DNA of 64,000 nucleotides from Halomonas halocynthiae DSM 14573 (lineage in GTDB: Bacteria; Pseudomonadota; Gammaproteobacteria; Pseudomonadales; Halomonadaceae), in contig NZ_KE384441.1 of assembly GCF_000425725.1 (NCBI RefSeq), forward strand, positions 153,176 to 217,175. Reading direction: 5' to 3'. Positions 18,001 through 26,338 of the stretch are shown piece by piece; the stretch's first letter is position 1, and each line of letters opens with the position of its first letter. Position numbers and translations under genes: made by a program. The notes beneath the pieces were generated by a model. The model did no database searches and had not been told where the DNA came from. It worked only from the letters and a program-made list of their open reading frames with translations.

Positions 18001-18198
18001 AGGCTTAGTAATATTTTCTTCGACCTGCTCGGCAGGTAGGCCGGGGAACTCAGTCGTTACCACCGCTTCGCGGATTGTGATGGATGGATCTTCCCGGGCG
18101 GGTAGCGTGAAGTAGCTCCATAACCCGAACAGCATAGCCATGACAGTGGCTAGAAAAAGCACGGGACGATACCGGAAAGCTGCTTGGCTTAAGTTCAT
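15085..18198 (-). CDS. RND efflux pump, inner-membrane permease
   Basis: A 1037-residue proton-driven resistance-nodulation-division pump with twelve helices and two large periplasmic loops. The first helix is followed by FTLPAREDPSITIREA and PGLPAEQVEENITKPLE, both typical. The fourth-helix proton relay reads GLLVDNAIVVAED, with Asp-Asn where AcrB has two Asp, as in the divergent HAE subfamily. The second half repeats the pattern (LLGIYSLAGIIINNAIVLIDRID). It should take its adaptor from the gene just upstream and a TolC-like outer-membrane channel from elsewhere in the genome, since none is in this operon. Substrates cannot be told from sequence. Confidence 0.94.
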   Translation of the reverse strand: MNLSQAAFRYRPVLFLATVMAMLFGLWSYFTLPAREDPSITIREAVVTTEFPGLPAEQVEENITKPLEQSIRHVGEIKRIRSTSMRGRSIIHVEIQDHYFDLAQIWDDVNQRILAAKQSLPEGTREPHFNNQFGDVAVVTAALTADDFSHAEQLEMAEHARTLLYGIEGTKRVELIGVQEQRVFIDVDESRLAELGLSPSSLREQIQQRNIYSPAGVLQADNQRLALEVSGELQSLDALANMEIQLPEGSTLRLRDVGEIHSGYEDPASRRAYFNGQPAIVLAISMLEGVSVMDYGHLVRQRLDDISQTLPAGYRLDIMTFQPEQVANAVYGVTSSVIQTLAIVLGVVILFLGVRTGLIVGSIIPTVMLVTLGVMGLVDITLQRASLATLVIALGLLVDNAIVVAEDFKTRLSMGRTRDQALQETGHELALPLLSSTLTTILVFLPLLLADHVSGEYTRSISIVIAITLLSSWFLSLTLTPALCHRFLKQPIRSTQEPETDETRDNLSDRVFRKLANRYAHTLRALLRHRALFLGMMVLTLVAGVIMMQHVPMKFFPDSDRSQVLVTIDFPSDIAANQTDQRMQALSKALLEDPGLHNDLTSIAAYAGFGGPRFVLSLTPIDPSPNKGFMVLSVADAKRVDAVLEATRALLAERHPDIFPQVTRMFLGPSDSTLLQVQVKGPDRDVLYNASRQIEDVLGAVDGARDIRQSWEARIPSLSIEINQASARAAGLTSKDIARSLAGAIDGYHMSQFREGDKTIPIMMRYADSDRTNVERLKSLTVYPLGNPGAGVPLAQVANVELASGFYRIDREDMVRTLTVSGRNRYLTAEDMVAKISPELDALEQQLPTGHWIEFDGVVKESAEGQAALQANLPLCIGLIFVLLVAQFNSYKRPLLIVATIPLVIVGVAVGLLIAGADFGFTVLLGIYSLAGIIINNAIVLIDRIDIERRETPGNDLDAIIRACSRRLRPILMSAITTVLGFMPLIIGHDPMFYGMAAAMAGGLAIGTIMSLGVVPVLYSLFFSISTRQHKPQVQPS

Positions 18199-18206
18199 GA
18201 TGAGCC

Positions 18207-19346
18207 TCAGTTAAAGCGCTTTGGCCCTTGGCCGAGCAAGCTGACGGTTTGCCCCGGGCGCACAAATTCTGTTCCCCTGGCCACAATACGCTCGCCAGAG
18301 GCTAGCTCGCCGCTGACTTCTACCTGTTTCTCGCCCAGCGTTATCACCTCCACCGGCACCGCCTCAAGCGTCATGGCATCCGTCACCTTGAGTACATGAT
18401 GGCGTTTATTTTCGTCGTAGACCAAAGCGGTCATGGGCAATTGCACACCACGGGGATGGCCGGTATCGAGCATGGTTAGCTGAATTTCTGCCGTCATGCC
18501 GGAGCGTATTCCCTTGGGCGGGTTGGCCAAGTGGAGGATTAGTGGATAGTCGTTGGAAGAGCGTGGTTGGCTACCTAGGTGGCGCAGTGTTGCGTCGTAC
18601 TCAGCATCGCTCAGAGCGGGTAACGTGACGGTGTGGCGTGAGCCTGTCGTTAATAAATCGACCAAGGTTTCGGGCACCGAGCCTTCCACATCGAAGCCTT
18701 GGCGGTCTGAGATGATTTCGAGTACCGGTTGGTTAGCGCTAACACGTTCAGAGGGTTCAGCAAGCCGTTGGCTGACTGAGCCATCATATGGGGCGGTGAG
18801 TGTGGTTAAGTTGAGGTCTCGGCGTGCCAGCTCAAGAGCTGCTGCTGCTGATTGCTGGCGTGAACGAGCGCTGTCTAGGGCGGCTTTTACTGTGTCTAGG
18901 CGCGCTTGGCTGACGTAGCCTTTCTCGGCCAGCGTGGTATGGCGCTGATAGTCTTGTCGTTTCTCGGTTAATGCCGCTGCTGCTTCACGTTGTTGAGCCT
19001 CACGCTGACCCAGCACCAGCCGATAACGCTGTTTATCAAGCTGTACTAAAGGCTCGCCGGCAATAAAGGCTTCGCCCACATCGATATCAAGTGTTTCTAT
19101 CTTGCCCGGCACTTCAAAGCTCAACGTCGTTTTTTCAGCGGCAGCCACACGCCCAGATAGCTGCGTTATGGCGGCAGATGGCTGGTCATTGATGAGGTAA
19201 GTATCCACGACCTTGGGTGCCTGAGTCGTGCCCTCCGGCTCAGATGAGCAGCCGCTGAGCAAGAGTACACAGAGCAGCACAGCGTTGATGCGTAGAGTAC
19301 GCCTGCTTGGTAAGTAGTGCAGAACGCAGTAGGAAGAAAAAGGCAT
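18207..19346 (-). CDS. RND efflux periplasmic adaptor lipoprotein
   Basis: A 379-residue membrane-fusion protein. The lipobox LLSGC places the lipid on Cys33, after an unusually long and basic N-region, so the true start might be a little later. The mature protein has the usual layout: an N-terminal beta strand set (VAAAEKTTLSFEVPGKIETL), a lipoyl half, a long coiled-coil hairpin (RYRLVLGQREAQQREAAAAL to LELARRDLNLTTL), the second lipoyl half (LTAPYDGSVSQRLAEPSERV) and a barrel. It bridges the inner-membrane pump and an outer-membrane channel. It is the first gene of the operon; the pump begins eight bases later. Confidence 0.93.
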   Translation of the reverse strand: MPFSSYCVLHYLPSRRTLRINAVLLCVLLLSGCSSEPEGTTQAPKVVDTYLINDQPSAAITQLSGRVAAAEKTTLSFEVPGKIETLDIDVGEAFIAGEPLVQLDKQRYRLVLGQREAQQREAAAALTEKRQDYQRHTTLAEKGYVSQARLDTVKAALDSARSRQQSAAAALELARRDLNLTTLTAPYDGSVSQRLAEPSERVSANQPVLEIISDRQGFDVEGSVPETLVDLLTTGSRHTVTLPALSDAEYDATLRHLGSQPRSSNDYPLILHLANPPKGIRSGMTAEIQLTMLDTGHPRGVQLPMTALVYDENKRHHVLKVTDAMTLEAVPVEVITLGEKQVEVSGELASGERIVARGTEFVRPGQTVSLLGQGPKRFN

Positions 19347-19500
19347 GGATTGACCGCCCGCTGGCTAAGGCGCTCAGAAACCCGAGCGCGTATGGACAAA
19401 GAGCAGAAAGTGTATTGATCAAATGATTAAACTGCAAACAAGGTGGAGTCTAGACTGACCGAATACGAAAAAAAGGAATGATCAGTGTATTAAACATCGT

Positions 19501-19530
19501 TTGAGGTGAGCTGAATTTTCTAGCGATACT
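19501..19530 (+). promoter_or_regulatory. Candidate sigma70 promoter of the semialdehyde dehydrogenase/kinase-lyase operon
   Basis: TTGAGG (19501-19506) and GATACT (19525-19530) are separated by 18 bases and lie 50 bases before the ALDH start, which itself has a strong AGGAGG site. This is a pattern match by eye only. The rest of the 233-base gap (19347-19579) is AT-rich and must also hold the efflux operon promoter and operator. Confidence 0.35.
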
Positions 19531-19579
19531 GCAAATAACTTCATTGTTAAAAACTAAGCCTATTTAATAGGAGGAAAGA

Positions 19580-21073
19580 ATGATCAACGCCATTATGCAG
19601 CGCCTCGGTGTTACCACTGAGCAATATCAGCAGGGTGATCTGGAGATTACCTCTCCGATTAATGGGCAGGTGATCGGCAAGGTTGTTTTGGAAAGCGCCA
19701 GTGCAGTCGACACCCGTATAATCAAAGCCGAACAGGCGTTTAAGCTGTGGCGCCAGGTTCCAGCTCCTAGGCGTGGCGAACTGGTACGTCTATTTGGCGA
19801 ACAATTGCGCCTCCACCGAGAAGACCTTGGCGCTCTGGTCAGCCATGAGTGCGGCAAGATCTTGCCCGAGGGGATTGGCGAGGTACAGGAAATGATTGAT
19901 ATCTGCGACCTGGCGGTTGGCCAGTCGCGGCAGCTATTCGGTCTGACCATCGCTTCAGAGCGCCCCGGCCATCACATGCGTGAAACCTGGCATCCGCTGG
20001 GCCCGGTCGGCTTGATTACTGCGTTCAACTTCCCGGTCGCGCCCTGGGCCTGGAACGCCGCCCTTGCACTGGTCTGCGGCAATAGCCTGATCTGGAAGCC
20101 ATCCGAAAAAACACCACTCACAGCCCTAGCTTGCCAGGCACTGCTGGAGCGCGCCATGACGGAGTTCGGTGACGATGCACCTGAGCATCTCAGTCAAGTA
20201 GTCATCGGCGACCGCGCCATCGGTGAGTGTATGTCCGATGATCCGCGCTTGCCCCTTGTCAGCGCTACGGGCAGCACGCGCATGGGGCGCGACGTGGGAC
20301 CACGGGTTGCAGCCCGCTTCGGGCGCAGTATCCTGGAGCTAGGCGGTAATAACGCGATGATCCTGGCGCCTAGTGCTGACCTAGACATGGCTGTGCGTGC
20401 GATTCTGTTCTCTGCAGTAGGTACTGCCGGTCAGCGCTGCACGACGCTACGCCGCCTGATCGTTCATGAGTCTGTGAAAGAAGAAGTGCTGAAACGTCTC
20501 AAGAAAGCCTACGCAGGTATCTCCATCGGCAATCCCCTGGAAGGTAACCTGGTTGGCCCCCTCATTGACCGCCAAGCCTTTGACCAGATGCAGGATGCCT
20601 TGGACAAGGCGCGTAAAGAAGGAAGTAAGGTATTTGGCGGCGAGCGCCAGCAGGTCGCTGACGCAAAGGATGGCTACTACGTCGCGCCGGCCATTGTTGA
20701 GGTTGATGAACAGAGTGAGCTGGTCAAGCACGAGACCTTTGTTCCTATCCTTTACGTCATGGGCTATAGCGAGTTTGGCGAAGCCATGCATCTGCACAAC
20801 GACGTACCCCAAGGACTCTCCTCGTGCATTTTCACAACCGACGTGCGTGAAGCTGAAACCTTCACCTCTGACATGGGCAGCGACTGCGGCATCGCCAACG
20901 TCAATATTGGCCCCAGCGGTGCAGAGATTGGCGGTGCCTTCGGTGGCGAAAAAGAGACCGGTGGTGGCCGTGAGTCAGGCTCCGACGTATGGAAGAGCTA
21001 CATGCGTCGCCAGACCAACACCGTGAACTACTCTGACGAACTGCCGCTGGCACAGGGGATCAAATTCGATTAA
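19580..21073 (+). CDS. ALDH7-family semialdehyde dehydrogenase (probable 2-aminoadipate 6-semialdehyde dehydrogenase)
   Basis: A 497-residue NAD(P)-dependent aldehyde dehydrogenase of the antiquitin (ALDH7) class, which oxidises 2-aminoadipate 6-semialdehyde, or its cyclic piperideine form, to 2-aminoadipate. The catalytic Cys287 lies in GQRCTTLRR, the general base Glu253 in LELGGNN, and Asn150 in TAFNFPVAPW. Two ALDH7 hallmarks are present: GEVQEMIDICDLAVGQSR near 100-117 and GPSGAEIGGAFGGEKETGGG near the C-terminus. The start at ATG 19580 follows AGGAGG. It opens the operon leading to the kinase-lyase fusion and ABC importer. The context supports a diamino-acid route. Another omega-amino aldehyde substrate remains possible. 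Confidence 0.9.
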   Translation: MINAIMQRLGVTTEQYQQGDLEITSPINGQVIGKVVLESASAVDTRIIKAEQAFKLWRQVPAPRRGELVRLFGEQLRLHREDLGALVSHECGKILPEGIGEVQEMIDICDLAVGQSRQLFGLTIASERPGHHMRETWHPLGPVGLITAFNFPVAPWAWNAALALVCGNSLIWKPSEKTPLTALACQALLERAMTEFGDDAPEHLSQVVIGDRAIGECMSDDPRLPLVSATGSTRMGRDVGPRVAARFGRSILELGGNNAMILAPSADLDMAVRAILFSAVGTAGQRCTTLRRLIVHESVKEEVLKRLKKAYAGISIGNPLEGNLVGPLIDRQAFDQMQDALDKARKEGSKVFGGERQQVADAKDGYYVAPAIVEVDEQSELVKHETFVPILYVMGYSEFGEAMHLHNDVPQGLSSCIFTTDVREAETFTSDMGSDCGIANVNIGPSGAEIGGAFGGEKETGGGRESGSDVWKSYMRRQTNTVNYSDELPLAQGIKFD

Positions 21074-21089
21074 AGCTAGATTAGGTGCG

Positions 21090-21125
21090 CCTCTGATGGC
21101 TAATCTGCTGAAAGGCCATCAGAGG
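21090..21125 (+). promoter_or_regulatory. Intercistronic hairpin between the ALDH and the kinase-lyase gene
   Basis: CCTCTGATGGC (21090-21100) pairs perfectly with GCCATCAGAGG (21115-21125), an 11-base-pair stem around a 14-base loop. No T tract follows, so it is unlikely to be a full terminator. It ends 33 bases before the next start. It could adjust the ratio of the two products by RNA processing, stability or partial termination. Confidence 0.6.
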
Positions 21126-21158
21126 TGAAACAAGCCATTACAACGATAATGAGAAGAC

Positions 21159-23978
21159 ATGATGTTACAGGTGAGCCACTCTCCGACGGTTTTGGAACAG
21201 TACCTTCTCGACACGATACATCAAGCATATGGTATGAAAGGCAAGCTTGAGCGTCTGGACGGCTATGCAGATCAGAACTTTCGTCTCGATCTGGCTGACG
21301 GTGCCCGTTTTCTTGTCAAGCTTAGCCGGGCGCCTATTACCGAAGCTGAAGTTGCTCTCATGGTTGCCCTGGAAAGTGCCGGAGATACGGGGTTTGAACT
21401 GCCACGCCATCTGCGCACCCGGGATGGCCAGGCCAGTATTGGATTGACGTTGGATGGCAAAGTCTGGCGGCTGCGTCTGCTGAGCTATCTGGAAGGGACG
21501 CTATGGGCCGAGGGCTTGGCACCTTCTTATGCCCAGCTGTATACCGCAGGAGAAAACCTGGGATTACTTGATCGTGCACTGGAACAACTCGACGCAGAGG
21601 TTCTTGGTTGGCCCGAAAGCTATACCCACGACTGGGACCTTTCCTCCTACACTCAGCTAGTCGAGCATGCCGAACTGGATGGTCTGCCGTATGAGTTACG
21701 CGAGTCTATGGTGGAGTGCATAGATTTCATTAGTGCGCGGGAGAGTCAGCTTTCTCACCAGCTCATACATAACGATGCCAATGACTATAATTTGTTTCTG
21801 CTATCTCTTACGTCAGAGTTTCCAAGTGGCCTGATTGATTTCGGAGACACCTGTCAGAGCTTTGCAGTGGTCGAGCTTGCTGTGGCTGCAGTATACCTGA
21901 CTGATGGGGCTGCTGACCGACTTGAAGCACTCAAGCAGCTGACTTTGGGCTATCAACAGGTCAGGTCGTTGACGACAGCCGAGATTGAGTGTCTGCCACG
22001 CTTTGTAATGCTACGTATCATCATGAGTCGGCTTAACTATCTGCAAGCACGCACCCAGAGGGATGATGACCCTTACGTTGCCATCTCTCAGGAGCAGATC
22101 ATGCGTCAGTGGCGGGCTTTTACCGCCTTTGGCCTAGAGCTGCTGACAGATGAGCTGATCGCAGCCTGCTATCCCGATGAGGGGCATGTTTCTCTGGCTG
22201 AGCGGCAAGTAAGGCTGGCCAAGCAGGGGTTGGTGCAGATAGAGAGCAGCTCAGGTGAGAAAGTGGGTCCGGCCGCTCTCACGTCTGATGGCTCCTTCTC
22301 TAAATTGCTATCAGAAGCCGAAGACCAAGTCTGCGCAGGTGAAAGCTTTCTCGCACAACAAGATGTTGTACTGCACATTAATGTCTGTGTTACGCAGTTG
22401 GAGCAGTTCGCCGACGGTTTTACTTTCGAGCTGCATGACAGCCGGCTTGGTGATCTGTGTTTGATGGTGCATCGGATGGTGCCTGATCAGCCCCTGCCCG
22501 ATGTCGAACACGATGCACAGGGCATCCGGCTTTTACTTGAGGGCGGGCAGAAAATTGCTCTGACCTGCCTGTGGGGCGGCGTCAATAAGAGCAGCATGCG
22601 TCAAAAACGTTGGGTTGATGCCCGCGACTGGCCAGCGATGGCTGCTGCCTATATTGACCCAGTGCTGATATTCGGTGTCGGGACGATCTATGGCCGCCGT
22701 AATGACGTTTCAACCTTGATACACGCCCGTCAACAGCTGTTATCCCCAACCTTGAGTCATGCCTATCTCCATCCGCTTAAGATTGTATCTGGCGATATGG
22801 CTTATCTGGTTGCTGAGGATGGGCGGCGCTATCTCGATATGGTCAATAATGTTTGCCACGTAGGGCATGCTAATCCACGTGTTGTGGAAGCAGGTGCGCA
22901 GCAAATGGCCAAGTTGAATACCAATACTCGCTATCTGCACGACACTATTGTGGCGTACTCCGAGCGGCTGTTAGGAACATTGCCAGACCACCTAGAGGTT
23001 GTGTTTCTGGTTAACTCCGGCAGTGAGGCCAATGATCTGGCGATGCGTCTTGCACGCCAATATACCAAGCGGCACGACCTGGCAGTGCTGGAGCATGCTT
23101 ACCATGGACACCTGTCAAGTCTGATTGATATCAGCCCGTACAAACATGACGGTGCTGGTGGGAAAGGGACGCCGGAACACGTGATCAAGTTACCCTTCCC
23201 CGACACCTACCGCGGGCGCTATCGCGGCAACGATGCTGCTGAACGGTATCTGGCAGATGCGTTACAAACACTGGGTGATGCCCGAGAGCAGCCAGCCGCT
23301 TTATATGTTGAAAGCTTTGCTGGTGTAGGTGGCCAATGGATCTGGCCTGCCCACTATATTGAAGGGCTGACTCGCCACCTTCAAAAGGCAGGCACGCTGT
23401 ACATTGCCGATGAAGTTCAGGTGGGGTTTGGTCGTGCGGGCTCAAGTTTCTGGGCTTTCGAACAGTATGCCGTGCAGCCAGATATTGTCACTCTTGGTAA
23501 ACCAATCGGTAACGGTCATCCCATCGCTGCGGTGGTGACAACTCGTGCTATCGCCGAATCGTTCCGGACTGGAATGGAATACTTCAACACCTTTTCAGGA
23601 AACCCTGTGTCCTGCGCCATTGCGCTGGCAGTGCTTGAAGAGGTTCAGACCAATAATCTTCAAAAGCATGCGCAAAACCTGGGTGAAGAGCTGAAACAGC
23701 AACTTGAATTATTGGCAACACGCTTTCCGAAAGTGGGCCAGGTACGTGGTAGTGGATTGTTTGTTGGTGTTGAAATTATAAAAGGACTGAGCCTCGAGCC
23801 GGATAGTCAAACAGCAAAAGATATTTGTCACTATCTGCGGCTTAACGGTGTACTGCTTTCAACTGATGGGGTAGATGACAACGTACTCAAGATCAAGCCC
23901 CCTCTTGTAATACAGTCTCAGGACATGGAGATATTCTTACGCCTTTTGGAGCTAAGTTTCTTAAAGTACTGTTATTAA
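21159..23978 (+). CDS. Fusion of hydroxylysine-kinase-like domain and class III aminotransferase-fold phospho-lyase
   Basis: A 939-residue fusion. Residues 1-335 are an aminoglycoside-phosphotransferase-type kinase like animal hydroxylysine kinase: Lys54 in FLVKL, the catalytic loop HNDANDYN (His204, Asp206, Asn211) and the metal Asp227 in IDFGD. Residues 340-525 form a middle part I cannot assign. Residues 530-939 are a PLP enzyme of the AGXT2L group (PHYKPL/ETNPPL): [10 protein letters not shown] near 561-570, [17 protein letters not shown] with Asp751, and the PLP Lys781 in TLGKPIGNG. Together these would phosphorylate a hydroxy-amine and then remove phosphate and ammonia to leave an aldehyde, which the upstream ALDH7 would oxidise. 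5-Hydroxylysine fits best; phosphoethanolamine is the main alternative. Confidence 0.87.
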   Translation: MMLQVSHSPTVLEQYLLDTIHQAYGMKGKLERLDGYADQNFRLDLADGARFLVKLSRAPITEAEVALMVALESAGDTGFELPRHLRTRDGQASIGLTLDGKVWRLRLLSYLEGTLWAEGLAPSYAQLYTAGENLGLLDRALEQLDAEVLGWPESYTHDWDLSSYTQLVEHAELDGLPYELRESMVECIDFISARESQLSHQLIHNDANDYNLFLLSLTSEFPSGLIDFGDTCQSFAVVELAVAAVYLTDGAADRLEALKQLTLGYQQVRSLTTAEIECLPRFVMLRIIMSRLNYLQARTQRDDDPYVAISQEQIMRQWRAFTAFGLELLTDELIAACYPDEGHVSLAERQVRLAKQGLVQIESSSGEKVGPAALTSDGSFSKLLSEAEDQVCAGESFLAQQDVVLHINVCVTQLEQFADGFTFELHDSRLGDLCLMVHRMVPDQPLPDVEHDAQGIRLLLEGGQKIALTCLWGGVNKSSMRQKRWVDARDWPAMAAAYIDPVLIFGVGTIYGRRNDVSTLIHARQQLLSPTLSHAYLHPLKIVSGDMAYLVAEDGRRYLDMVNNVCHVGHANPRVVEAGAQQMAKLNTNTRYLHDTIVAYSERLLGTLPDHLEVVFLVNSGSEANDLAMRLARQYTKRHDLAVLEHAYHGHLSSLIDISPYKHDGAGGKGTPEHVIKLPFPDTYRGRYRGNDAAERYLADALQTLGDAREQPAALYVESFAGVGGQWIWPAHYIEGLTRHLQKAGTLYIADEVQVGFGRAGSSFWAFEQYAVQPDIVTLGKPIGNGHPIAAVVTTRAIAESFRTGMEYFNTFSGNPVSCAIALAVLEEVQTNNLQKHAQNLGEELKQQLELLATRFPKVGQVRGSGLFVGVEIIKGLSLEPDSQTAKDICHYLRLNGVLLSTDGVDDNVLKIKPPLVIQSQDMEIFLRLLELSFLKYCY

Positions 23979-23997
23979 TCCTTGGGGCAATATAATC

Positions 23998-24828
23998 ATG
24001 ATAAAAATAATTGAAACACTAGGTGTTGCGAACAAATCGTTAGCCAGTGAAAGCAGAGATAGTGTAGAGTCCGAGACATTACTTAAAGCCACTAAAATCG
24101 AAAAAAATTTTGGAAATACTCCAGTACTTAAAGGGATCAGTCTGACGGCCAATCGTGGCGATATCATTACTCTGATTGGTTCTTCAGGGTCGGGGAAAAG
24201 CACTTTTCTGCGATGTCTTAACCTCCTAGAACAGCCTGATGGTGGCGAACTGGAAGTGCACGGCCAGAAAATCGGATTCAAAAATACACGTCACGGCCGA
24301 GCTCCTGAGAACGACAGGCACGTTCAGTGGATGCGCTCCCGCGTTGCCATGGTTTTTCAGAACTTCAATCTGTGGGCGCACATGACGTTATTGGAAAACA
24401 TTGTTGAAGCTCCTATCCATGTGCTGGGTGTTTCGAAATCCAAGGCTTACGAGCATGCGCATTCGTTACTTGAAAGGGTGGGGCTTGCTGAGCGTTCCGA
24501 GCATTATCCTTCGCAGCTCTCTGGTGGGCAGCAACAGCGCGGGGCTATCGCTCGAGCCCTGGCAATGAATCCTGATGTCATGCTTTTCGATGAGCCTACT
24601 TCAGCTCTGGATCCGGAATTGGTGGGTGATGTTCTCAGAGTAATACGAAGCCTCAAGGAAGAAGGGCGCACCATGATACTGGTCACCCATGAGATGCAGT
24701 TTGCTGAAGATGTGTCGACCAAGATCATGTATTTGAATCAGGGAAAAGTGGAGGAAGTGGGAACACCCAGCCAGATATTCGGGCATCCATCATCGGCGCG
24801 CTTGCGTCAGTTTCTGTCAACGCGTTGA
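23998..24828 (+). CDS. Polar amino-acid ABC importer, ATP-binding subunit
   Basis: A 276-residue HisP/GlnQ-type ATPase. Walker A is GSSGSGKST, the Q loop is VFQNFNLWAHMT, the signature is LSGGQQQR, Walker B is VMLFDEPTSALDP and the switch His lies in VTHEMQFAEDV. The insertion RHGRAPENDRHVQWMRSR is typical of the His/Arg/Lys/opine branch of the PAAT family, which points to a basic or bulky amino acid. About 25 extra residues precede the usual start; an internal GTG or ATG start is possible, but the given ATG is the first one. It starts 19 bases after the fusion gene and 12 bases before the first permease. Confidence 0.93.
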   Translation: MIKIIETLGVANKSLASESRDSVESETLLKATKIEKNFGNTPVLKGISLTANRGDIITLIGSSGSGKSTFLRCLNLLEQPDGGELEVHGQKIGFKNTRHGRAPENDRHVQWMRSRVAMVFQNFNLWAHMTLLENIVEAPIHVLGVSKSKAYEHAHSLLERVGLAERSEHYPSQLSGGQQQRGAIARALAMNPDVMLFDEPTSALDPELVGDVLRVIRSLKEEGRTMILVTHEMQFAEDVSTKIMYLNQGKVEEVGTPSQIFGHPSSARLRQFLSTR

Positions 24829-24840
24829 GCGAGGTGCACT

Positions 24841-25551
24841 GTGCTGAATCTTCATGGTTACGGAATGCGGCTGTTTGAAGGCGCACTGGTTACTATCGAG
24901 CTTGCCGTGCTCTCATTGGTGATTGCAGTTCTGTTCGGCTTGATGACTGCGAGTGCCAAGCTGTCCGGTAATCGGATGCTACACCTGTTGGCTACCCTGT
25001 ATACAACACTGATCCGTGGTGTGCCAGACTTGGTGTTGATGATGCTGTTTTTCTTTGGTGGTCAGACTCTGGTGAACAGTCTCTCCGACGCGGTGTATGC
25101 CAGGTTCGGCGTAGACTTTTTTATTAATATCAATCCCTTTGTTGCCGGAGTGCTGACAATAGGGCTGATATTTGGCGCCTATATGGGGGAAACGTTCCGC
25201 GGTGCCATACAGTCAGTTGAAAAGGGGCAAGTAGAAGCTGCAGCCGCGTGTGGAATGAGTCGCAGCCTTATATTTCGCCGTGTGAAGTTCCCCTTGATGA
25301 TGAGCCATGCCCTCCCTGGGCTTTCAAATAACTGGCAGGTATTGCTGAAAACTACGGCACTGGTATCCATTATTGGTCTTTCAGATATGGTCAGGGTGGC
25401 AACACAGGCATCGAAGGCAACTTTTGAACCCTTTACCTTCATGCTTTTTGTGGGTGCTGTTTATCTTATTCTGACAAGTTTTTCTGAGTGGATTTTCAAG
25501 CGCCTAAGGCTAAAATATCACGCTGGGTATGTGGGAGCAGCTAATGACTGA
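24841..25551 (+). CDS. Polar amino-acid ABC importer, permease subunit (HisQ-like)
   Basis: A 236-residue inner-membrane permease with about five helices and a GTG start. The family motif near the N-terminus is TTLIRGVPDLVLMMLFFFGG. The ATPase-contact (EAA) loop is QVEAAAACGMSRSLIFRRVKFP, and NNWQVLLKTTALVSIIGLSD follows. It would pair with the HisM-like permease and the ATPase to form the membrane core of the importer. Its stop overlaps the next start by eight bases, showing translational coupling. Confidence 0.93.
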   Translation: MLNLHGYGMRLFEGALVTIELAVLSLVIAVLFGLMTASAKLSGNRMLHLLATLYTTLIRGVPDLVLMMLFFFGGQTLVNSLSDAVYARFGVDFFININPFVAGVLTIGLIFGAYMGETFRGAIQSVEKGQVEAAAACGMSRSLIFRRVKFPLMMSHALPGLSNNWQVLLKTTALVSIIGLSDMVRVATQASKATFEPFTFMLFVGAVYLILTSFSEWIFKRLRLKYHAGYVGAAND

Positions 25552-26335
25552 TCTATTGCCAGTAGAAGTGACAGTCTGGTTGATGAATCGTGATATTTTC
25601 ACACCTGCCACACTAGAGGTTTATTGGGTTGGAGTAAAAGCGACATTAAAACTTGTTTCGCTGTCATTGCTTTTTGGCTTTATTATTTCGCTACCATTAT
25701 CTTTTGCGAGAGCATCAAGCAACAGCTTTATCAGGGTTCCTGTTAAAATTTACACCTATATATTCCGCGGCACACCGCTTATTATTCAGCTGTATCTTAT
25801 GTATTATGGTGTGGTATTCATTGATGACGTGAAAGATAGTTGGATGTGGCCACTGGTAAAGGATCCGTTTTTGCCAGCACTGGTTGCCTTTACACTTAAT
25901 ACTGTAGCTTATACCACTGAAATATTTCATGGGGCGATTGCTAACACACCAAGAGGAGAGGTTGAGGCAGCCAGGGCGTATGGAATGAATACATTTCTGC
26001 TTTATCGGCGTATTATTTTTCCTAGTGCTTTTCGCCGGGCTTTGCCGTCCTATGGTAATGAGGTAATACTCACACTTCACGCGAGTGCCATTGCCAGCAC
26101 GGTAACGATAATGGATATTACTGGTGCTGCGCAGTTTGTTTATTCTCGATTTTATGCGCCGTTTAGTGCTTTTACTTTTGCGGCTGTCCTATATCTGGTG
26201 ATTACGTTAGTTCTTCTATATATAATTCGTAAGCTGGAATCACGCTTCAACCCCCAGTTAAGGGAGGTCAGGAAAAGTCGACGTAAAATGATGTTCTTTG
26301 GAAACGCTATTCAGGAAAAAAGACCAGGAGCTTAA
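25544..26335 (+). CDS. Polar amino-acid ABC importer, permease subunit (HisM-like)
   Basis: A 263-residue permease starting at ATG 25544 inside the end of the previous gene; an ATG at 25529 is also in frame but GGGAG between them favours the later one. Motifs are FRGTPLIIQLYLMYYG and the EAA loop EVEAARAYGMNTFLLYRRIIFP, plus NEVILTLHASAIASTVTIMD, which is typical of the HisM/OccM/ArtM branch. The C-terminal 30 residues are strongly basic. The gene is visibly richer in A and T than the housekeeping genes in this window. Confidence 0.92.
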   Translation: MTDLLPVEVTVWLMNRDIFTPATLEVYWVGVKATLKLVSLSLLFGFIISLPLSFARASSNSFIRVPVKIYTYIFRGTPLIIQLYLMYYGVVFIDDVKDSWMWPLVKDPFLPALVAFTLNTVAYTTEIFHGAIANTPRGEVEAARAYGMNTFLLYRRIIFPSAFRRALPSYGNEVILTLHASAIASTVTIMDITGAAQFVYSRFYAPFSAFTFAAVLYLVITLVLLYIIRKLESRFNPQLREVRKSRRKMMFFGNAIQEKRPGA

Positions 26336-26338
26336 CAA

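Noticed and set aside
19414-19430. TTGATCAAATGATTAA near the efflux/dehydrogenase gap looks like an FNR box
   Set aside because: The second half-site is not ATCAA at four-base spacing, so it does not fit TTGAT-N4-ATCAA.
22340-22710. A peptidase M23 domain in the middle of the kinase-lyase fusion
   Set aside because: The zinc-binding HxxxD and HxH motifs are missing, so I left this part unassigned.
21159-23978. Ordinary ectoine-degradation (doe) reading of the dehydrogenase and aminotransferase
   Set aside because: The dehydrogenase is ALDH7-type and the aminotransferase carries a kinase domain. No ectoine hydrolase, deacetylase or Lrp-type DoeX gene is next to them.
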